Source of the DNA: Delphinapterus leucas
Lineage: Eukaryota > Chordata > Mammalia > Artiodactyla > Monodontidae
NCBI RefSeq assembly: GCF_002288925.2
Contig: NW_022098072.1
Location: 21,559,489 to 21,623,488, forward strand
Reading direction: 5' to 3'
DNA length: 64,000 bases
Both the position numbers and the translations under genes were made by a program. The notes under the pieces were generated by a model that saw only the letters and a list, made by a program, of their open reading frames with translations, ran no database searches and was not told the origin of the DNA. Shown here one piece after another: positions 24,781 through 37,257 of the stretch; positions within the stretch are counted from its first letter, which is position 1; each line of letters starts with the position of its first letter.

Positions 24781-25340
24781 TACATCAATTTTCCTCATTA
24801 AGTCATGGTAGAAGATTCTTTTGAGGCCCTATTGCATTATGCTTACTAGTACTGAATTTAGGATTGTTGTATCAACATTATATGTGAAATTGGGCTATAG
24901 CTTTCTTTTCATGTGCTCTCTTTGTCAGAGTTTGAAATCGGGGTTATACTAACTTCATAAATTGGATTCTGACTGGGCTACCTTCTTCTCCATATTACAC
25001 TTGTCTTATATGGCTCTAACTCCTCACTCTAGCTTACATAGTGCTTGACACATAGTAGGTGACCAGTAACTCTCTGTTGCTATGAAATGAAGCAGATTAG
25101 CTGTCAGGATATGGAGGGACTTCCATACTGACAAGAAGGATGACCTTAAACTTGATGACCTCTACATTATGATCTAATGGTTCTTGAAAACATGAAATAT
25201 TTTTGCTATTTCCTCCAGACTAAATGAAAACTTGAAGAAAGTGTAATTTTCTCTAGTAGCTGCTATTTTTTATTATTTATACTATCATTTAATTTAATGA
25301 TAGCAGTTTAAAAGTGTAGTATCTGGTATGGGGATATTAC

Positions 25341-25529
25341 CTCTTCTTCTTCTTGCTCTTCTTCCTCTTCCCTTTCGTCTTCTCCTTTTCCTTCCTTTTG
25401 GGCTTCTCTCTTCTTTTTCCTGAGACTCTCAATGACTTCAGGATCCCACTGATCTCTTGTGAATATGTATCCTGTACTACTGTGCTGCCTTTGCCCCGAA
25501 ATTCTTTGGCATAAATCATAGTCAGGACA
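25341..25529 (-). CDS. AK9: AK9 coding exon 6 (LID region and acidic tail)
   Basis: It codes for residues 149-211. The first part, CPDYDLCQRISGQRQHSSTG, is the LID segment that closes over ATP, followed by YIFTRDQWDPEVIESLR. The last 25 or so residues are Lys-rich and then almost pure glutamate. The acidic tail is written in GAA/GAG codons, so it reads as a CTT/CTC-rich run on the plus strand and could vary in length. It is 189 bases, phase 0 at both ends; the donor is GTAATA. Confidence 0.93.
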
Positions 25530-26089
25530 CTAAGGAACAACATTAGTAATTACATAAAACATTTTGAATATGCCTTTACTTCCTGTTCACATACTATGCA
25601 GTATCTAAACTCCCAAATTCCTCAAAACCCTGAGCCAATTCAATACTGTAAATGGCATTTTGAATCAGATTTTATCATATACCAAGAGAGGCACAAGATA
25701 CAACTTTTCTGCTATGACAACGCTTTTCTTTACCCAACAGTAACACATGTGAGAAAGTATCAGAAGCTTTAAGACTAAAATAAAAAAAGAGGGTTAGAAT
25801 AACAGTAGAAAGAGCCAGAGAAATAGAATAGAAAATCAATTTAGTCAGCAAAGGTACACAGGAGGATTCTGTCAGATTAGTTTGAAAAAGCTGAGAATGG
25901 ATGAAAAAGGGGGAATAGCCACAATCTTATGACAAAAAAAATATGTCTTGTATTTATAGTATTTACTATCATTTACAGCTTTATGGATGAAGTATCTCAT
26001 AAAATAGCATCAATGAATGGGACCTGAAAGGTCATCTAGTTTAGTCTAACCTTTTCATTTTGTAAATGAGAAAACTGAATCTGGATAGT

Positions 26090-26330
26090 AAAACAGGACA
26101 AAACCAAAGTCTATGAGTAATTTTCTCATTTCAAGTGCTTCCACGTGTGTAATATTTTACTCAATTCTTAAACTAACCCTGTAAGAGAAGTAATACAATA
26201 TGATTAAAGCCATTTTGCAGACCAGAGAAGGACTGCTCTGGCAGGGTAAGGTCACAATGTCATGAGGGGAAACTACAACTCGGGACCAGGCCTTCTGATC
26301 TGTAGCCCATGCTCTGTGACACATTATTAA
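26090..26330 (+). repeat. MIR SINE remnant
   Basis: Diverged MIR body, with 'CATTTTGCAGACCAGAGAAG' and 'GTAGCCCATGCTCTGTGAC' matching core and tail. Confidence 0.6.
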
Positions 26331-26404
26331 TGATAAACTAAGGTTTTGAGCTGTAAATCCTGCTCTGAATATTTTTCACGATAAACTCTGGATGACGTTC
26401 TATA

Positions 26405-26575
26405 GTAGTGGTTCTCAAACATTAGAGTGTAACTGTATACAGAGGACTGTATAAAAAAGATTTCTGCTTCCCCTGTGATTTATTAAGTCTGGAGTGAGGC
26501 TCAGACATTTTAACAAACATTGTCAGTGATTCTGATGCCAACAGTTCATGGATCACACTTTTGAGAAACAGGAAG
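26405..26575 (+). mobile_element. MER5A-like hAT element
   Basis: It begins AGTGGTTCTCAAACATTAGA and ends in the inverted form TTTTGAGAAACA, about 170 bases. Confidence 0.65.
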
Positions 26576-26867
26576 CAAGAAACTTTAGAACTTTTCGTGC
26601 TCATTTTCTGATTTCTTTAGACTACTTCTATATGGAGATGGGATGGGTATTTACTGAGGCAAGACTTTTATTTAGGGTTTCTAATTTTTTCACAAAAAAA
26701 GATCTCAACCCATTCTGGTAATTTAAAAAACCACATGTATATTTGCCCTCATTCGGCAACCCAGAATACCCACATTGTGGGTCCTTGACAAAGACTATTG
26801 TCTCCTGTTTTCACTTATAGGAAGTGATTTATTAATCTTAGGGTGAATCTGAAGGTATGCCTGGGAG

Positions 26868-27058
26868 CAGTGATCCTCAAACTTCAGCAGCATCCATGTG
26901 TACTGGAGGGCTTCTCAACACAGACAGCTGGATGCTACCCCAACAGTTTCTGTAGTTCTGGGGTGCTCCCTGAGAGTTTGCATTTCCAACAAGCTTCTTG
27001 AGTGCTGCTAATGCAGTTGGCTCTCGGACCAAATTCTGAGAACCACTGCTGTAGCAGA
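26868..27058 (+). mobile_element. MER5-like hAT element
   Basis: The ends GCAGTGATCCTCAAACTTCA and TTCTGAGAACCACTGCTGTA are inverted repeats, bounding about 190 bases. Confidence 0.7.
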
Positions 27059-27930
27059 TCACTGGCCCTTAATGCGTTTTTTTTGTTTGTTTGTTTTTTT
27101 AGTATACAGACCTCTTTAGAATATGATGAAAGCCATAGGCTTTTGCTTCAGAAAAATGTCCATACACATAAAATTTGCATATAGTTTCAGAACGTTCATG
27201 GATGCTTAAGGATTCATGGATCCCAGGCTAAAAACTTCTGGTCTAGAAATCCCAGACTCTATTCCCAAATAAGGCCAAACCATCAGAGAAGTGTGTGCTG
27301 TACTGAAGTTCTATCTCCCATGAGGCCCTCTGATTATGCCCCAGCTACCTGTGGAAACTGCCATGGACACCCACCATCACACAATATCAATGGGGTTAAG
27401 AACTTCATTCTCTACGTTAACAATCCTTATGTTGAGGCCCATGTAAGATATATCTCTCATTTTGTTTTTCCTGAGGAATGGCTTGTCTTTTCATGGGCAA
27501 TGCGGATTTTATATAACTGGTCACATTTCCCCTTCTGCTTTGGTTCATCAAACTTAGAACCAAATTTATGACCCAAATTTAGTGAGCATTTGGAGCCTTA
27601 TGGCCTGTATATCTCTGTGTTCTTATTCCACCCAGTCTTAATTTCCTATATAATCTCTGTGTTCCATGGCCTAGACTTTATATTTGGTTTCAGTTAATTG
27701 TTTGAGATTTTTTTTTCTCACTCATATGTTCACATGGGTGACATTCTGAAGGTCACACAGGGATTTTGAATGGCCTCCGGTCATGACATTGGGCTGGGGC
27801 TGCAGATGACCCCAACACCCATCACTGAATGCCACCTGTCTCTCACAGCTAGCCCAAACACACCACTGAGTCCCTGCACCTGAGCTGAGGACCATTTAAT
27901 TTATTTTGAGTTGTCAAACCCTTTGGGGAA
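27059..27930. other. AK9: AK9 intron 6, nothing recognised
   Basis: No exon, frame or nameable repeat was seen apart from short T and GTTT runs near 27080. Confidence 0.35.
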
Positions 27931-28110
27931 TCAGGCAGAGTATTGTTATAAATGGTTATCATTCATGTTCATATAAACAAGTGGTCCTCACCTCACTGCA
28001 TTCTTACCACAACCCTATGAAGCAGCTATCTTTGTATCATCTTTGTGAAGAGGAAATTGAGGCTCCTAAATGTGATTTACCATGTTCTACAGTTGGTAAA
28101 GGAGAGAAAT
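27930..28110 (+). repeat. MIR SINE remnant
   Basis: CACAACCCTATGAAGCAGCT and GAGGAAATTGAGGCTCC are MIR core landmarks. Confidence 0.65.
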
Positions 28111-28382
28111 GGGAACAGGACCAACCCATCAGTGTTCTTTAACATTCGTACATCCAAATAATTTGTTCATTCTTTCATTTTATTTAACTGGCAAACGTAT
28201 TAGGTACCACTTATTGTGCTAGTTGAGGTTTACAGGAGTGAGACATGGTTCCTGCCTCCAAGTAAGGCAGAGTCTAGAAGAAAATGGACAATTACAATAC
28301 AGTGAGGTAATATGATAGAAAAGAGCAACATGAATGGTCATCAGAGAAGTATTTAACTTTCCTGTAATGAAGCAGCTGTGGG

Positions 28383-28413
28383 GGAGAGAGAGAGGGAGAG
28401 AGAGGGAGAGAGA
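28383..28413. repeat. GA-rich simple repeat
   Basis: GAGAGAGAGAGGGAGAGAGA-type run inside an old repeat. Confidence 0.85.
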
Positions 28414-28727
28414 ATGAGAATTAGTTAATGTTTGTGTTGGTGCGGAGGGGTTGGTTGTTGGGGAAAGCTCTGCAGAGATGATGCCTGAACTGGCGTTCAA
28501 AGGATAACTGTGATGAAGCCTGGTGAAGAGGCAAGGAGGTGTTTCCCGTGGATGGAGCTACAGGTGCAAAAGCACAGAGGTATGACAAAGTATAATTCAG
28601 ACCCTATAACTGACGCATAAATTATTATTTTCCTAACTCCTTAAAACAATTAAGAACATTCCTTGAATTTAACTATCAAAAAGAATGGTTATATATACCA
28701 TACTAGAAACACAACTAATATTCTTAC

Positions 28728-28840
28728 CTTAATATTGATTATAATATCAGGTTTCAAATTTAAATTTCTAATTAATTCTATTTGCTGGAAAATAGTCATG
28801 GCATCCTGTGAAAGTGATGGTATTTCAGTGATAATATAGC
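28728..28840 (-). CDS. AK9: AK9 coding exon 5
   Basis: It codes for residues 111-148, including GYIITEIPSLSQDAM and the strand ending in DIIINIK. In active adenylate kinases this place carries G-[FY]-[IL]-L-D-G-[FY]-P-R; here the Asp-Gly-Phe-Pro-Arg core reads TEIPS. The exon is 113 bases, entered in phase 1 and left in phase 0; the donor is GTAAGA. Confidence 0.93.
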
Positions 28841-29759
28841 CTGTAGAGTAAAACATAATTTTAAAAGTTTTATAATATTATCAACGTCTGAGAGCATGGA
28901 TTTATTATTATTACTTTATAAAAATATCATTTAGTTATAGATGAATACTAATGCTGTTCTTAAAATCATCTGTCAACATTTGAAAATTAATAGTTAAGGT
29001 TATTGCCACATGAAGTATAACTCTGAATAATGTTTTTCTGACAATAAATAAAACCATTGGGCTAGGAGAAGACATCTTTAAAAATTCCAAATCAATTTAT
29101 TTTAGGCACATGAGGTGCCTAGAGAAGGAAGTTCCATGCCAATAGTTCTTTAACTCGTGTTAGGAAAGCTCATATGATGAATGGTAAAGGTATATTTTAG
29201 TGGGTTGCATGGCATATTATTTTTATTTCTTGAATTAATATTTCATAATACAATGGAATATATATGTATATGTTTATATAAGTTACAGAGAGTAATAAAA
29301 TACCCATGTAACCCTCATACATTTTAAGAAACAACATTATCAATATGATTTTGGCTTAGTACATTTATTGGCTTGCATCCCTACGCAGAAACCTATATCT
29401 TCTCGTTGAAATTCACCCTGGATACCATCATCATATTAGTTTCCTTAATATATTTCTTTAATTATGTCACTCTCTTGCTTGAGAAACCTTTCTCTTGTTA
29501 ATAAATTCTTAACTCTGTTGCTGGGAATTAAAGGCCTTTGAACAATTTTTCTGCTGTTTTATAGAATATTTTTTTCTTGGAGGAACAACTGACAGACAAA
29601 TTATGGTTATTAAGCTTTGATTTTTGGCAGACATTTTATAAAAACTGAATGGAGCGAGGCTGTCAAGACTGACCAGTGTCTCCTCTGGGACATGATGGCT
29701 GGCATTAACCCCTTGGTCTGACACATTGCAACTGTGGGTGCTGTGGTGAAGGGACTGCA

Positions 29760-31590
29760 TGACTTAGCCCTAGATTGAATTCAACCTTGGATAATTCCAG
29801 AGACCAGTCAGTTCCCAGAGTTCATGCCCTCCCCTTCTAAGAAACAAGGGATTACCCAAGACCTTCCTCCCATTCCCTCTGCTGCCAGCACTGCCCACAT
29901 CTGTCTATTGTAAGTGGATGACAGAAAGATGCTTGGCACTCTGTTTGCTGTGCTCTCCAGCACCCTGCCCATTACTACAACCACTGCCACTGCCCTGAGA
30001 GCTTATCAGGCATTCCAAGGGCGACTGTTTGCAGGCATGCCAAACCTTGGGTGCACATGTATATTTGAATGAGTTTCATACTTGATCTCTTCCCTGGTGG
30101 AGGCAGCAGAAGAGTGGGTTGTTTCCATGGGGTCTGGCTGTCTCCTGATAGGCCATTATTTGGGTTGCCTTAATGTTCTGAGCAATGGATTTGGGGGCTC
30201 TACCCATTGAGAGGTGGCCAGTATCGTCATATCCAGACCCTGGAAATCTGTCTATGGAAGAGTTGCGGCAGAGACAGTTACGTCGCTTGTTTACCTCACC
30301 TTTGAAGATTTACAGTGGAATGACTTAGGTCTCTGGATCCAATTCTGGGAAGATCTCAGGGGGATACTTCTTAGAGCTGCTGAGCCCACTGTCAACCTCT
30401 CTAATCACAGAGACATGTCGTGAAGATGGAAGCATAGGTGAGGATTCCACCCTCCGTCCCACTTCTCCTTGACACCATTACCAAGCCCTTGCACTCCATG
30501 CTGAAAACAGAGGATTGGTAGACCCCACGCCACTCCTTGCTGGAAGGCTCTGCATATACCATCATAGGCAGAATAGGCACTCGGCAGGCTAATGGCCAGC
30601 CTGCATCACCCCCACCAAGGGAAAACTCAAAGACTGTTCACACCACAGCCCAGGGGAAACCAACAGGCCCATACCGTCACTTTGCCCCTGCTTCCTGGCG
30701 CAGTGAGAAGAAGGAGGTATTCCCTATAGCCACAGAACTGAAGATGGTATGCTACTGCTTTTAGATTGAAGTGTTGAGAGATTCATGGACATTGGGTAGC
30801 TTAGCGTCCAGCCTGCCCTGATGGTCATCTCACCTCAGCCCAGCCTGGCATGAGTGGCCATATTGGTGACCCGTGACTTACAGTACCATCCACAATGTGC
30901 TATACCTGGGGCAGGGACTGCCCAGACCAGGGCTGTCCATCAGTCACGGAGGAAAATGATTTTTCTGCAATCTAGAAGGAGGATGCAGAGAAGGGCTTCT
31001 CAGGGTGCCCAGGAATTGACTCTGCCATTTTCTCTTGGGTGAGGATGCAGCTCATGGAAGCTGATTTTGGCTCAAGGCCAACACAGCATGACAGGTTGTG
31101 AATGAAGGGATTATAACTATAGATTGTGTAACTTTTTTTCTAAATAGTGACAGAACCTCCAAGTATAAGAGGGCTCTGGTACAGAAAAATATTAAGATTG
31201 GATCTGGCAATACTTTACTGACAGCACATTATCTGTCTTTAGGGATCTTGGAGTCATCAATTACTCAGCCTTACCCAGCCCCTGACCCAAGTTAATATCT
31301 CTATTTTGAAAGCCCTTCACTTCCAATATTGCTTCTACCATCTACCAGGCTGCTGGGTAAGAACAAACATCAGAAAGAATCCTTGCTTAGCAGAGAGTTT
31401 CAAACTGTGTTTAGCAAAGTGCTAGGTTCCAAAGAAATTCCTTTGGGACTGCTGTAGTACAGGTGAGGGGAGGCTGGGCAGAAGGGGCTCAAGGTCCTGC
31501 CTTCACTGTAGCCTTTAAATGAGCCCAGTTGTGCATGACTAGACCATGGCCATGCACTTGCATGCTGATAATGTGGCCCTCAGACTCAAG
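29760..31590. repeat. Unassigned higher-GC block, possibly retroviral internal sequence
   Basis: This stretch of AK9 intron 5 is richer in G and C than its neighbours and contains short frames (30214-30423, 30537-30764). It has the look of decayed ERV internal sequence, but no domain could be recognised. Confidence 0.25.
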
Positions 31591-31603
31591 AAATCATTTA
31601 TAG

Positions 31604-31928
31604 GGACTTCCCTGGTGGCACAGTGGTTAAGAATATGCCTGCCAACGCAGGGGACATGGGTTTGAGCCCTGATCTGGGAAGATCCTACATGCCACGGAGC
31701 AACTAAGCCCATGAGCCACAACTACTGAGCCTGTGCTCTAGAGCCCGCAAGCCACAACTACTGAAGCCCGCGTGCCTAGAGCCCGTGCTCCGCAACAAGA
31801 AAAGCCACTGCAATGAGAAGCCCGCGCACCGCAATGAAGAGTAGCCCCCGCTCGCTGCAACTAAAGAAAGCCCGCGTGCAGCAACAAAGACCTAATGCAG
31901 CCAAAAATAAATAAATAAATTTATATTA
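31604..31928 (+). mobile_element. CHR-type SINE, long variant
   Basis: The usual head is followed by extra GC-rich modules (repeated AGCCCGCG and GCAAC.AAGA motifs) and an AAATAAATAAAT tail. A 16-base target AAGAAATCATTTATAG is perfectly duplicated (31588-31603 and 31929-31944). Confidence 0.93.
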
Positions 31929-32114
31929 AAGAAATCATTTATAGCACTCTTCCTCTGCAAGCTCTCAGGATAAGTACCAGTGCACAGGAAGTCTAGGGGA
32001 AAGAGGAATACATTAAATGACAGCAGGAGGTGCAATCAGCAAACTCCAGAAGGTAGGAAACTCTAAAAGACAAACAACCAGTTTTTTCAGCATAGAAAAC
32101 ACAAGATAACGTAA

Positions 32115-32575
32115 AAAGGTAGGGGCAACTTACAGATTAAAAGGGACTTGTGACATACTGATCAGTAGCAATATGTGAAACCTGGTTGGTTGGATCCTGC
32201 TTCCAAAATCAAACAGACAAACAAACAAAAAAACACCAACTAGAAAAAAAATATGAGGCACATAGTGAAATTTGACAATAGACTGATTAGTAGATGATTT
32301 ATTATTAATTTTTTAGGTATGATAATGGTAATGTGATAAGGTTTAAAAGAGTCCTTATCTTTCTGAGATACAGACTAAAACATTTACAGAAGAACTGATA
32401 TGATATGGATTAGCTTCAAAATAAAGTAGGTTGGGGGGGAATGTATGCAGAGGCACAGATGAAATAAGATGAAACAACAGTTGTCATTGTTGAAGCTAGG
32501 TTTTTGACACATGGGGGGATTTTATATCATTCTCTACTTTTGCTTGAAATTTTCTGTAATAAGAAGTTAAAAGGG
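32115..32575 (+). repeat. LINE-type 3' end, family not assigned
   Basis: ATTAAAAGGGACTTGTGACA through AAAGAGTCCTTATCTTTCTG to AATAAGAAGTTAAAA is a known mammalian repeat tail. Confidence 0.5.
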
Positions 32576-32736
32576 TTATGAACACTGTGAATGGCATAGC
32601 TGAGTAGATTTATTTTTCTCATGTTTTTTGCTTTCTCTTTTTGCCAATACTTATAATTTTTGCCATTTTTTTGTTGCCATGTAAGTCACTCTAAATTTTC
32701 TCAAGAGGTAGTGTGAGGTAAAGAATAAACAAAAAG

Positions 32737-32950
32737 GGCCTTCCCTGGTGGCACGGTGGTTGGGAGTCCGCCTGCCGATGCAGGGGACGCGGGTTCGTGC
32801 CCCGGTCCGGGAGGATCCCGCATGCCGCGGAGCGGCTGGGCCCGTGGGCCATGGCCGCTGGGTCTGCGCGTCCGGAGCCTGTGCTCCGCAACGGGAGGGG
32901 CCGCGACAGTGAGAGGCCCGCGTAACCCCGCAAAAAAAAAAAAAAAAAAA
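32737..32950 (+). mobile_element. CHR-type SINE
   Basis: A GC-rich, little-mutated copy with an A20 tail, flanked by ATAAACAAAAAG on both sides (32725-32736 and 32953-32964). Confidence 0.93.
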
Positions 32951-33179
32951 GGATAAACAAAAAGATATTTGCCTGTCTACCTTTACATATGCATTTTCAG
33001 TTTCAATCATTATACTTTTTGAGGTCGTTTATTGACCTATGTTGGAATTCCGTGATTGTCCTTTTTACCTTTTTATTCATTTTACTTCCCACATTCTGGG
33101 TGTTTTTCCCAAGTTCATCCTCTTTATTACTGATCAGTAGATAGATGAATGGATAGATAGCATATTTATATGAAATAAA

Positions 33180-33295
33180 GGAGATGATATCTGGATATAT
33201 ATCTATATATGTATGAATATAGTTCAATCTGTACATAATCTATATATATATCTTTCTATCTATAGACATAGATAATATACATATATATATATGGT
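33180..33295. repeat. AT-rich simple repeat
   Basis: TATA and TATC runs (for example TATATATATC, CATATATATATATGG). 33296-34005 holds nothing recognised. Confidence 0.8.
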
Positions 33296-34108
33296 CTTCA
33301 GTGACAAGTCTGCTGTTGCTATTTCCACTATTGATTTTCATTGTACTGCACTTTATTTGTATTCCTGTATTCTTAATAGTGACAATGTCCTCTCTTAATT
33401 TACTGAGAATATAAAGCAGATCTCTAAATTTTTCTTCTCTCATTCAATAAATCCATTTCAGGTGGATGATTTTCTCCCAAACACATTGTGATTCTTCTTC
33501 CTTCTTTTGCAAATGCCATACTTTTTAGTCATTCCGAACTTCAGTAGTCTTTCTTGAGAAATTAGATCCAAAGCCCCTACTCAGCATCCGTTTGAGGGCA
33601 GGGAGATTTCTCGGGTCCAGAGTCAGAGGGTAGACTGGATGAACAGGCTACAGCCTGCCAATATCTGGAGCCAGAGGGTTAGCTGCTGTCATTCTAGTTC
33701 CCATTTCCAGCCTTATTAGTGTGGATTAATGCAGAGAAACCTAATCATTGTCAGGACTTAGTAATAAAACTCAGGGTGAATAGGAAAGCAATCAGCAGAG
33801 GCTGTCAGCACTGCATCAAGGACCACAGCAGATTTTTCATGCTTTTGCTGGATAACACATTACTAAAAGAAGATTGAATCATATAAACTTAAAATTTGAA
33901 AACAAATGTAGATTCTGAAGAATAAAAACAAGTGAACAAGCAAATAAAACTATTGGAGTTGCTCAACTGAATTCGGACTCTGGGATTCCTTTCCTATGCC
34001 AGGGCAAAAAAAAAAAAAAAATGCAATTTCAGGAATTACTTGTGTCTCAGATAAACCACGAGTTCTAAGGCTGCATTGATAGCCACTGCTGTATAAAAAT
34101 AAGCATAC

Positions 34109-34205
34109 CAAAGTGAGAGACTTCTGGGGAGTTGAGCTTCTCCAACATTAGCTTTGTGACAAGTTCATCTGGAATGCTTTGGCCACTGATCAGCATCGAC
34201 TGCAA
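34109..34205 (-). CDS. AK9: AK9 coding exon 4
   Basis: It codes for residues 79-110 plus one base: LQSMLISGQSIPDELVTKLM, then a helix ending PEVSHF. The stretch 'G..IPDELV' is the family's AMP-site helix (compare 'G..VPDE.V' in ordinary adenylate kinases). The exon is 97 bases, entered in phase 0 and left in phase 1; the donor is GTATGC. Confidence 0.93.
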
Positions 34206-34304
34206 CTAAGAACAAACACAGATATTGTACATGATTGTATAATGTACCTGTGACACACAGCTTTTAAGGAAATCGTAACAATTTTGAAAGTTAGATTTGT
34301 TTAC

Positions 34305-34357
34305 CATAGCTCCTGATTCAGTGTCACTGGCAATCTGTTCTTCCAAAATTGGTAAAG
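34305..34357 (-). CDS. AK9: AK9 coding exon 3
   Basis: A short 53-base exon for residues 61-78, read ALPILEEQIASDTESGAM across the junction with exon 2. It occupies the NMP-binding part of the first kinase domain but lacks the usual STGD-type motif and its arginine. The acceptor follows TATTTTAG and the donor is GTAAAC. Only 99 bases of intron separate it from coding exon 4. Confidence 0.9.
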
Positions 34358-35090
34358 CTAAAATATGAATTCAAAATAATAGCACAAATTGTTATTAGAA
34401 TTTCCAAGTTAAGAAACATATTTGTGTGTTTTTTAACTAGTAACAAAGATTAATATTTGTGTCACTTTAGAGTTTACAAAGCACATTTATACACATTATG
34501 TCATTTAAGCCTAACTAAAGTATAAGGTAGCAGAATGTATTCCACAGAAAACTTGTCTCTGACACTCACTAGCTAAAGGATCTTGGGGAAACTAACTTCC
34601 CAAACACCTTTGCACCTTGCATGCTTGGGCCCTGTGTAGTATGCAAGGGGATACGAGGATGAAATGAGGTTGTATATGACAGTGATTTGGAAATTACAAA
34701 GTATCATACAAAGTATACAGTAGTATTACCAGTCCAGATACTTTTATAATCATATGTAGTTACATCTACGGCCCATTAATTTTGCACATTGATTGTATAA
34801 AAGGAAAATATGCATCAAGAAATGTTAAAAATAGATGAGCACTGAAATTTATCTAGCAAAAAGGGGTCCTGAGGCTGAAATCCTAATAACTTGGTTCCTT
34901 TTTAAAAGGAGATATTTCATTCCATGATGGAAGATATCCTGGGACAGAAATGACAGGGGTATAACTTAGGGGAGGACCCAGGAGCTGATTATGTCCCTAG
35001 TTGCTAATAATCTATGGAAAGTTTGGTACTTTTTAAGATTTCCTACAAGTGAATTTTATTTTGATAAAAAAAGGGGAAATTTTGAAAGTT

Positions 35091-35114
35091 GTGTGTGTGT
35101 GTGTGTGTGTGTGT
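35091..35114. repeat. (GT)n microsatellite
   Basis: Twelve uninterrupted GT units in AK9 intron 3. Confidence 0.95.
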
Positions 35115-35919
35115 CTGTTACGTGTTGCAGAATTGTTCTCTCCCCCAAGTTGTACCAGATCACAATATCACTAATGGCATGTGAAATGCTCATTTGATAA
35201 CATTCTTGCCAACAATGATGGTAGAAACTTTAAAGATTCACTGCCAATTTATTAGGCAAATATAGATCAGCATTATTTTAATTAGCATTTCTTTGAGTAA
35301 CAGTGAAGTTAAACTCTTTTCTTATATTTGTCCATTTTTATTTCCACTTTTATGAATTACAGATTCACTCTTTTGCTTATTTTTCTATTAAGGCATAAAT
35401 GGTTTATTGATTAAAAGAATATTTATATACAAAGACATCAACCCCTGTCATATATATTGCAAAGAATGCAAAGCAAATTATAAATAATAATAAAAAAATT
35501 TATCATTGAAGATAATTAAGTCCTGGAAAATCTCCCCAAGAGCAGCTATGAGAGTTCCATCTCTTTTCATATTTCACAGGGAGACACCCAAAACACACAT
35601 ATCCCCAATAGTTCTAAATTACAGAATTAGAGAATGGGAAGCAGTAGAATGGAGTCAAAGATGTTTCATAAACGTCCTAAATTCTATGACCAAAACTAAG
35701 ACTAACAGAACGGCAAAACATGTTTGATGCTATTGTAAAGATAATGTTCACTGGGTTGATAGTGATGTGTGACAAAGCAAATATAGCAAATGTTAATCAT
35801 AGACTGTAATAGATAGTAAGTAGATGGGCATATGGGTGTTCACTGTACAATGCTTTACATTTTAATGCATATTTGAAAGTTTTCATAATAAAATATTTGG
35901 GAAAAAAGATAAAATTTAC

Positions 35920-35983
35920 CTTCTACACGAATACACTTCCATGCCTGTGTTATCTGTTGGGCTAATGTTGTCTTACCAACCCC
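35920..35983 (-). CDS. AK9: AK9 coding exon 2 (completes first P-loop)
   Basis: It codes for residues 40-60 plus one base and opens with GVGKTTLAQQ. Joined to exon 1 this gives the canonical Walker A motif GKPGVGKTT (residues 37-45), which binds the phosphates of ATP. The exon is 64 bases, entered in phase 0 and left in phase 1, with an acceptor after a T-rich tract and donor GTAAAT. It ends in CIRVE, where ordinary adenylate kinases carry their AMP-binding segment. Confidence 0.92.
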
Positions 35984-37257
35984 CTTAAAAAGAAAGATAT
36001 TATTTAAAACCCAATAGAATAGCTATTTGCCAATAAAACAGATATTTTTAAAGATTCTATTGATGGTTACTATAATTACATAATATTATCAAGTAAAAAT
36101 TTTTTCCATACAATAAATAAAGAATGGACCCTAGATATTTATAGCTTCATTTTTCTCTATTAACTGTCCCGTTTGCCACATTTTATGAAGTGATTTTTTT
36201 TTTAAATTAAGAAAATAGCCCTGAAAGCAGGAAGCTGTACCATAATGGTATACTAGGTATTGCACTCTTCTGATTGTTAAATTTTGTAATTTTGAGTACA
36301 AATCATTTTGATTATATTGAGATTCATCATTTTATTTCCTGCCTAAAGCTTATTATAATTGTGAATGTCTTGACAGACGTCCATTTAGTAACTTTCAAGA
36401 GCAAAAATTCCTTCTTAATGGACATCTTTGAAAAGTATCATAGTTTAAAGATAGAAGTTCACTTTAATGAAGGAACACTTGCATCTGATTGCTTCCACTG
36501 TTGACTTTTAAAATTCTATTGTTTTTAGAAACATAATAGAAGTTATTGGAACCATTTCTTGACTCTGTTCCAGGGTCTCTAGAAAATCAAGTCAGCCCTT
36601 AGACTCTGCTATTCCGGAGAGGCTTTTATATTAACCACCTTAGGCCCTCTAATGGTAACTACCAACAAAGCTCAGAGGCTGAAAAAAGCTCTCATCTAGA
36701 GGTCCTTCCTAGAACTGCCTAGGAAGGCGAGCTATCTTACGACAGCCATTCTTGGTTTCTTCCTGTTTTGCAGAAAGATAATACATAGGTCCACTAACAC
36801 ACTGTGGGTAAAGATGAAGCACATCCCCTCTCAGGAGCTTTAGACACTGATGAGAGTATCCTCCATTTGTCTCTTTAGTGTCCTGTCTTCACATATCCAG
36901 AGAGCCTCACAACAAATTTCACAGAAAGTTTTATATGGATATTGAGTGTGAAATAACCTTGGATCACATACTACTAACAATTGTCATGGCGCAGTGCTTT
37001 GATGAGTTAATTTATTCATAATATAAAAGCAAATATAAATACAATCTAGGTTCCTTTTCAATAATAGTGTACAAGAGGAGAGAAAGTTATAATTTACAAC
37101 CAATACTATATCAGAGTTTGTCATACAGTGAAAGTCTAACAAACACTCAAAAAAAAATTAGCACACGATGTGGTTTTCAATCTTGTATGGTAACATGAGA
37201 TTATGACTTTAAAAATTAAAAAATATATTAAATAATAAGTTAGAAGAGATAACTTAC
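35984..37257. other. AK9: AK9 intron 2, nothing recognised
   Basis: No exon or nameable repeat was found. The short frame at 36274-36504 has no family resemblance. Confidence 0.35.

Noticed and set aside
28383..28413. Possible CRISPR-like periodic sequence
   Set aside because: It is a plain GA simple repeat; no spaced repeats of CRISPR type occur anywhere in the window.
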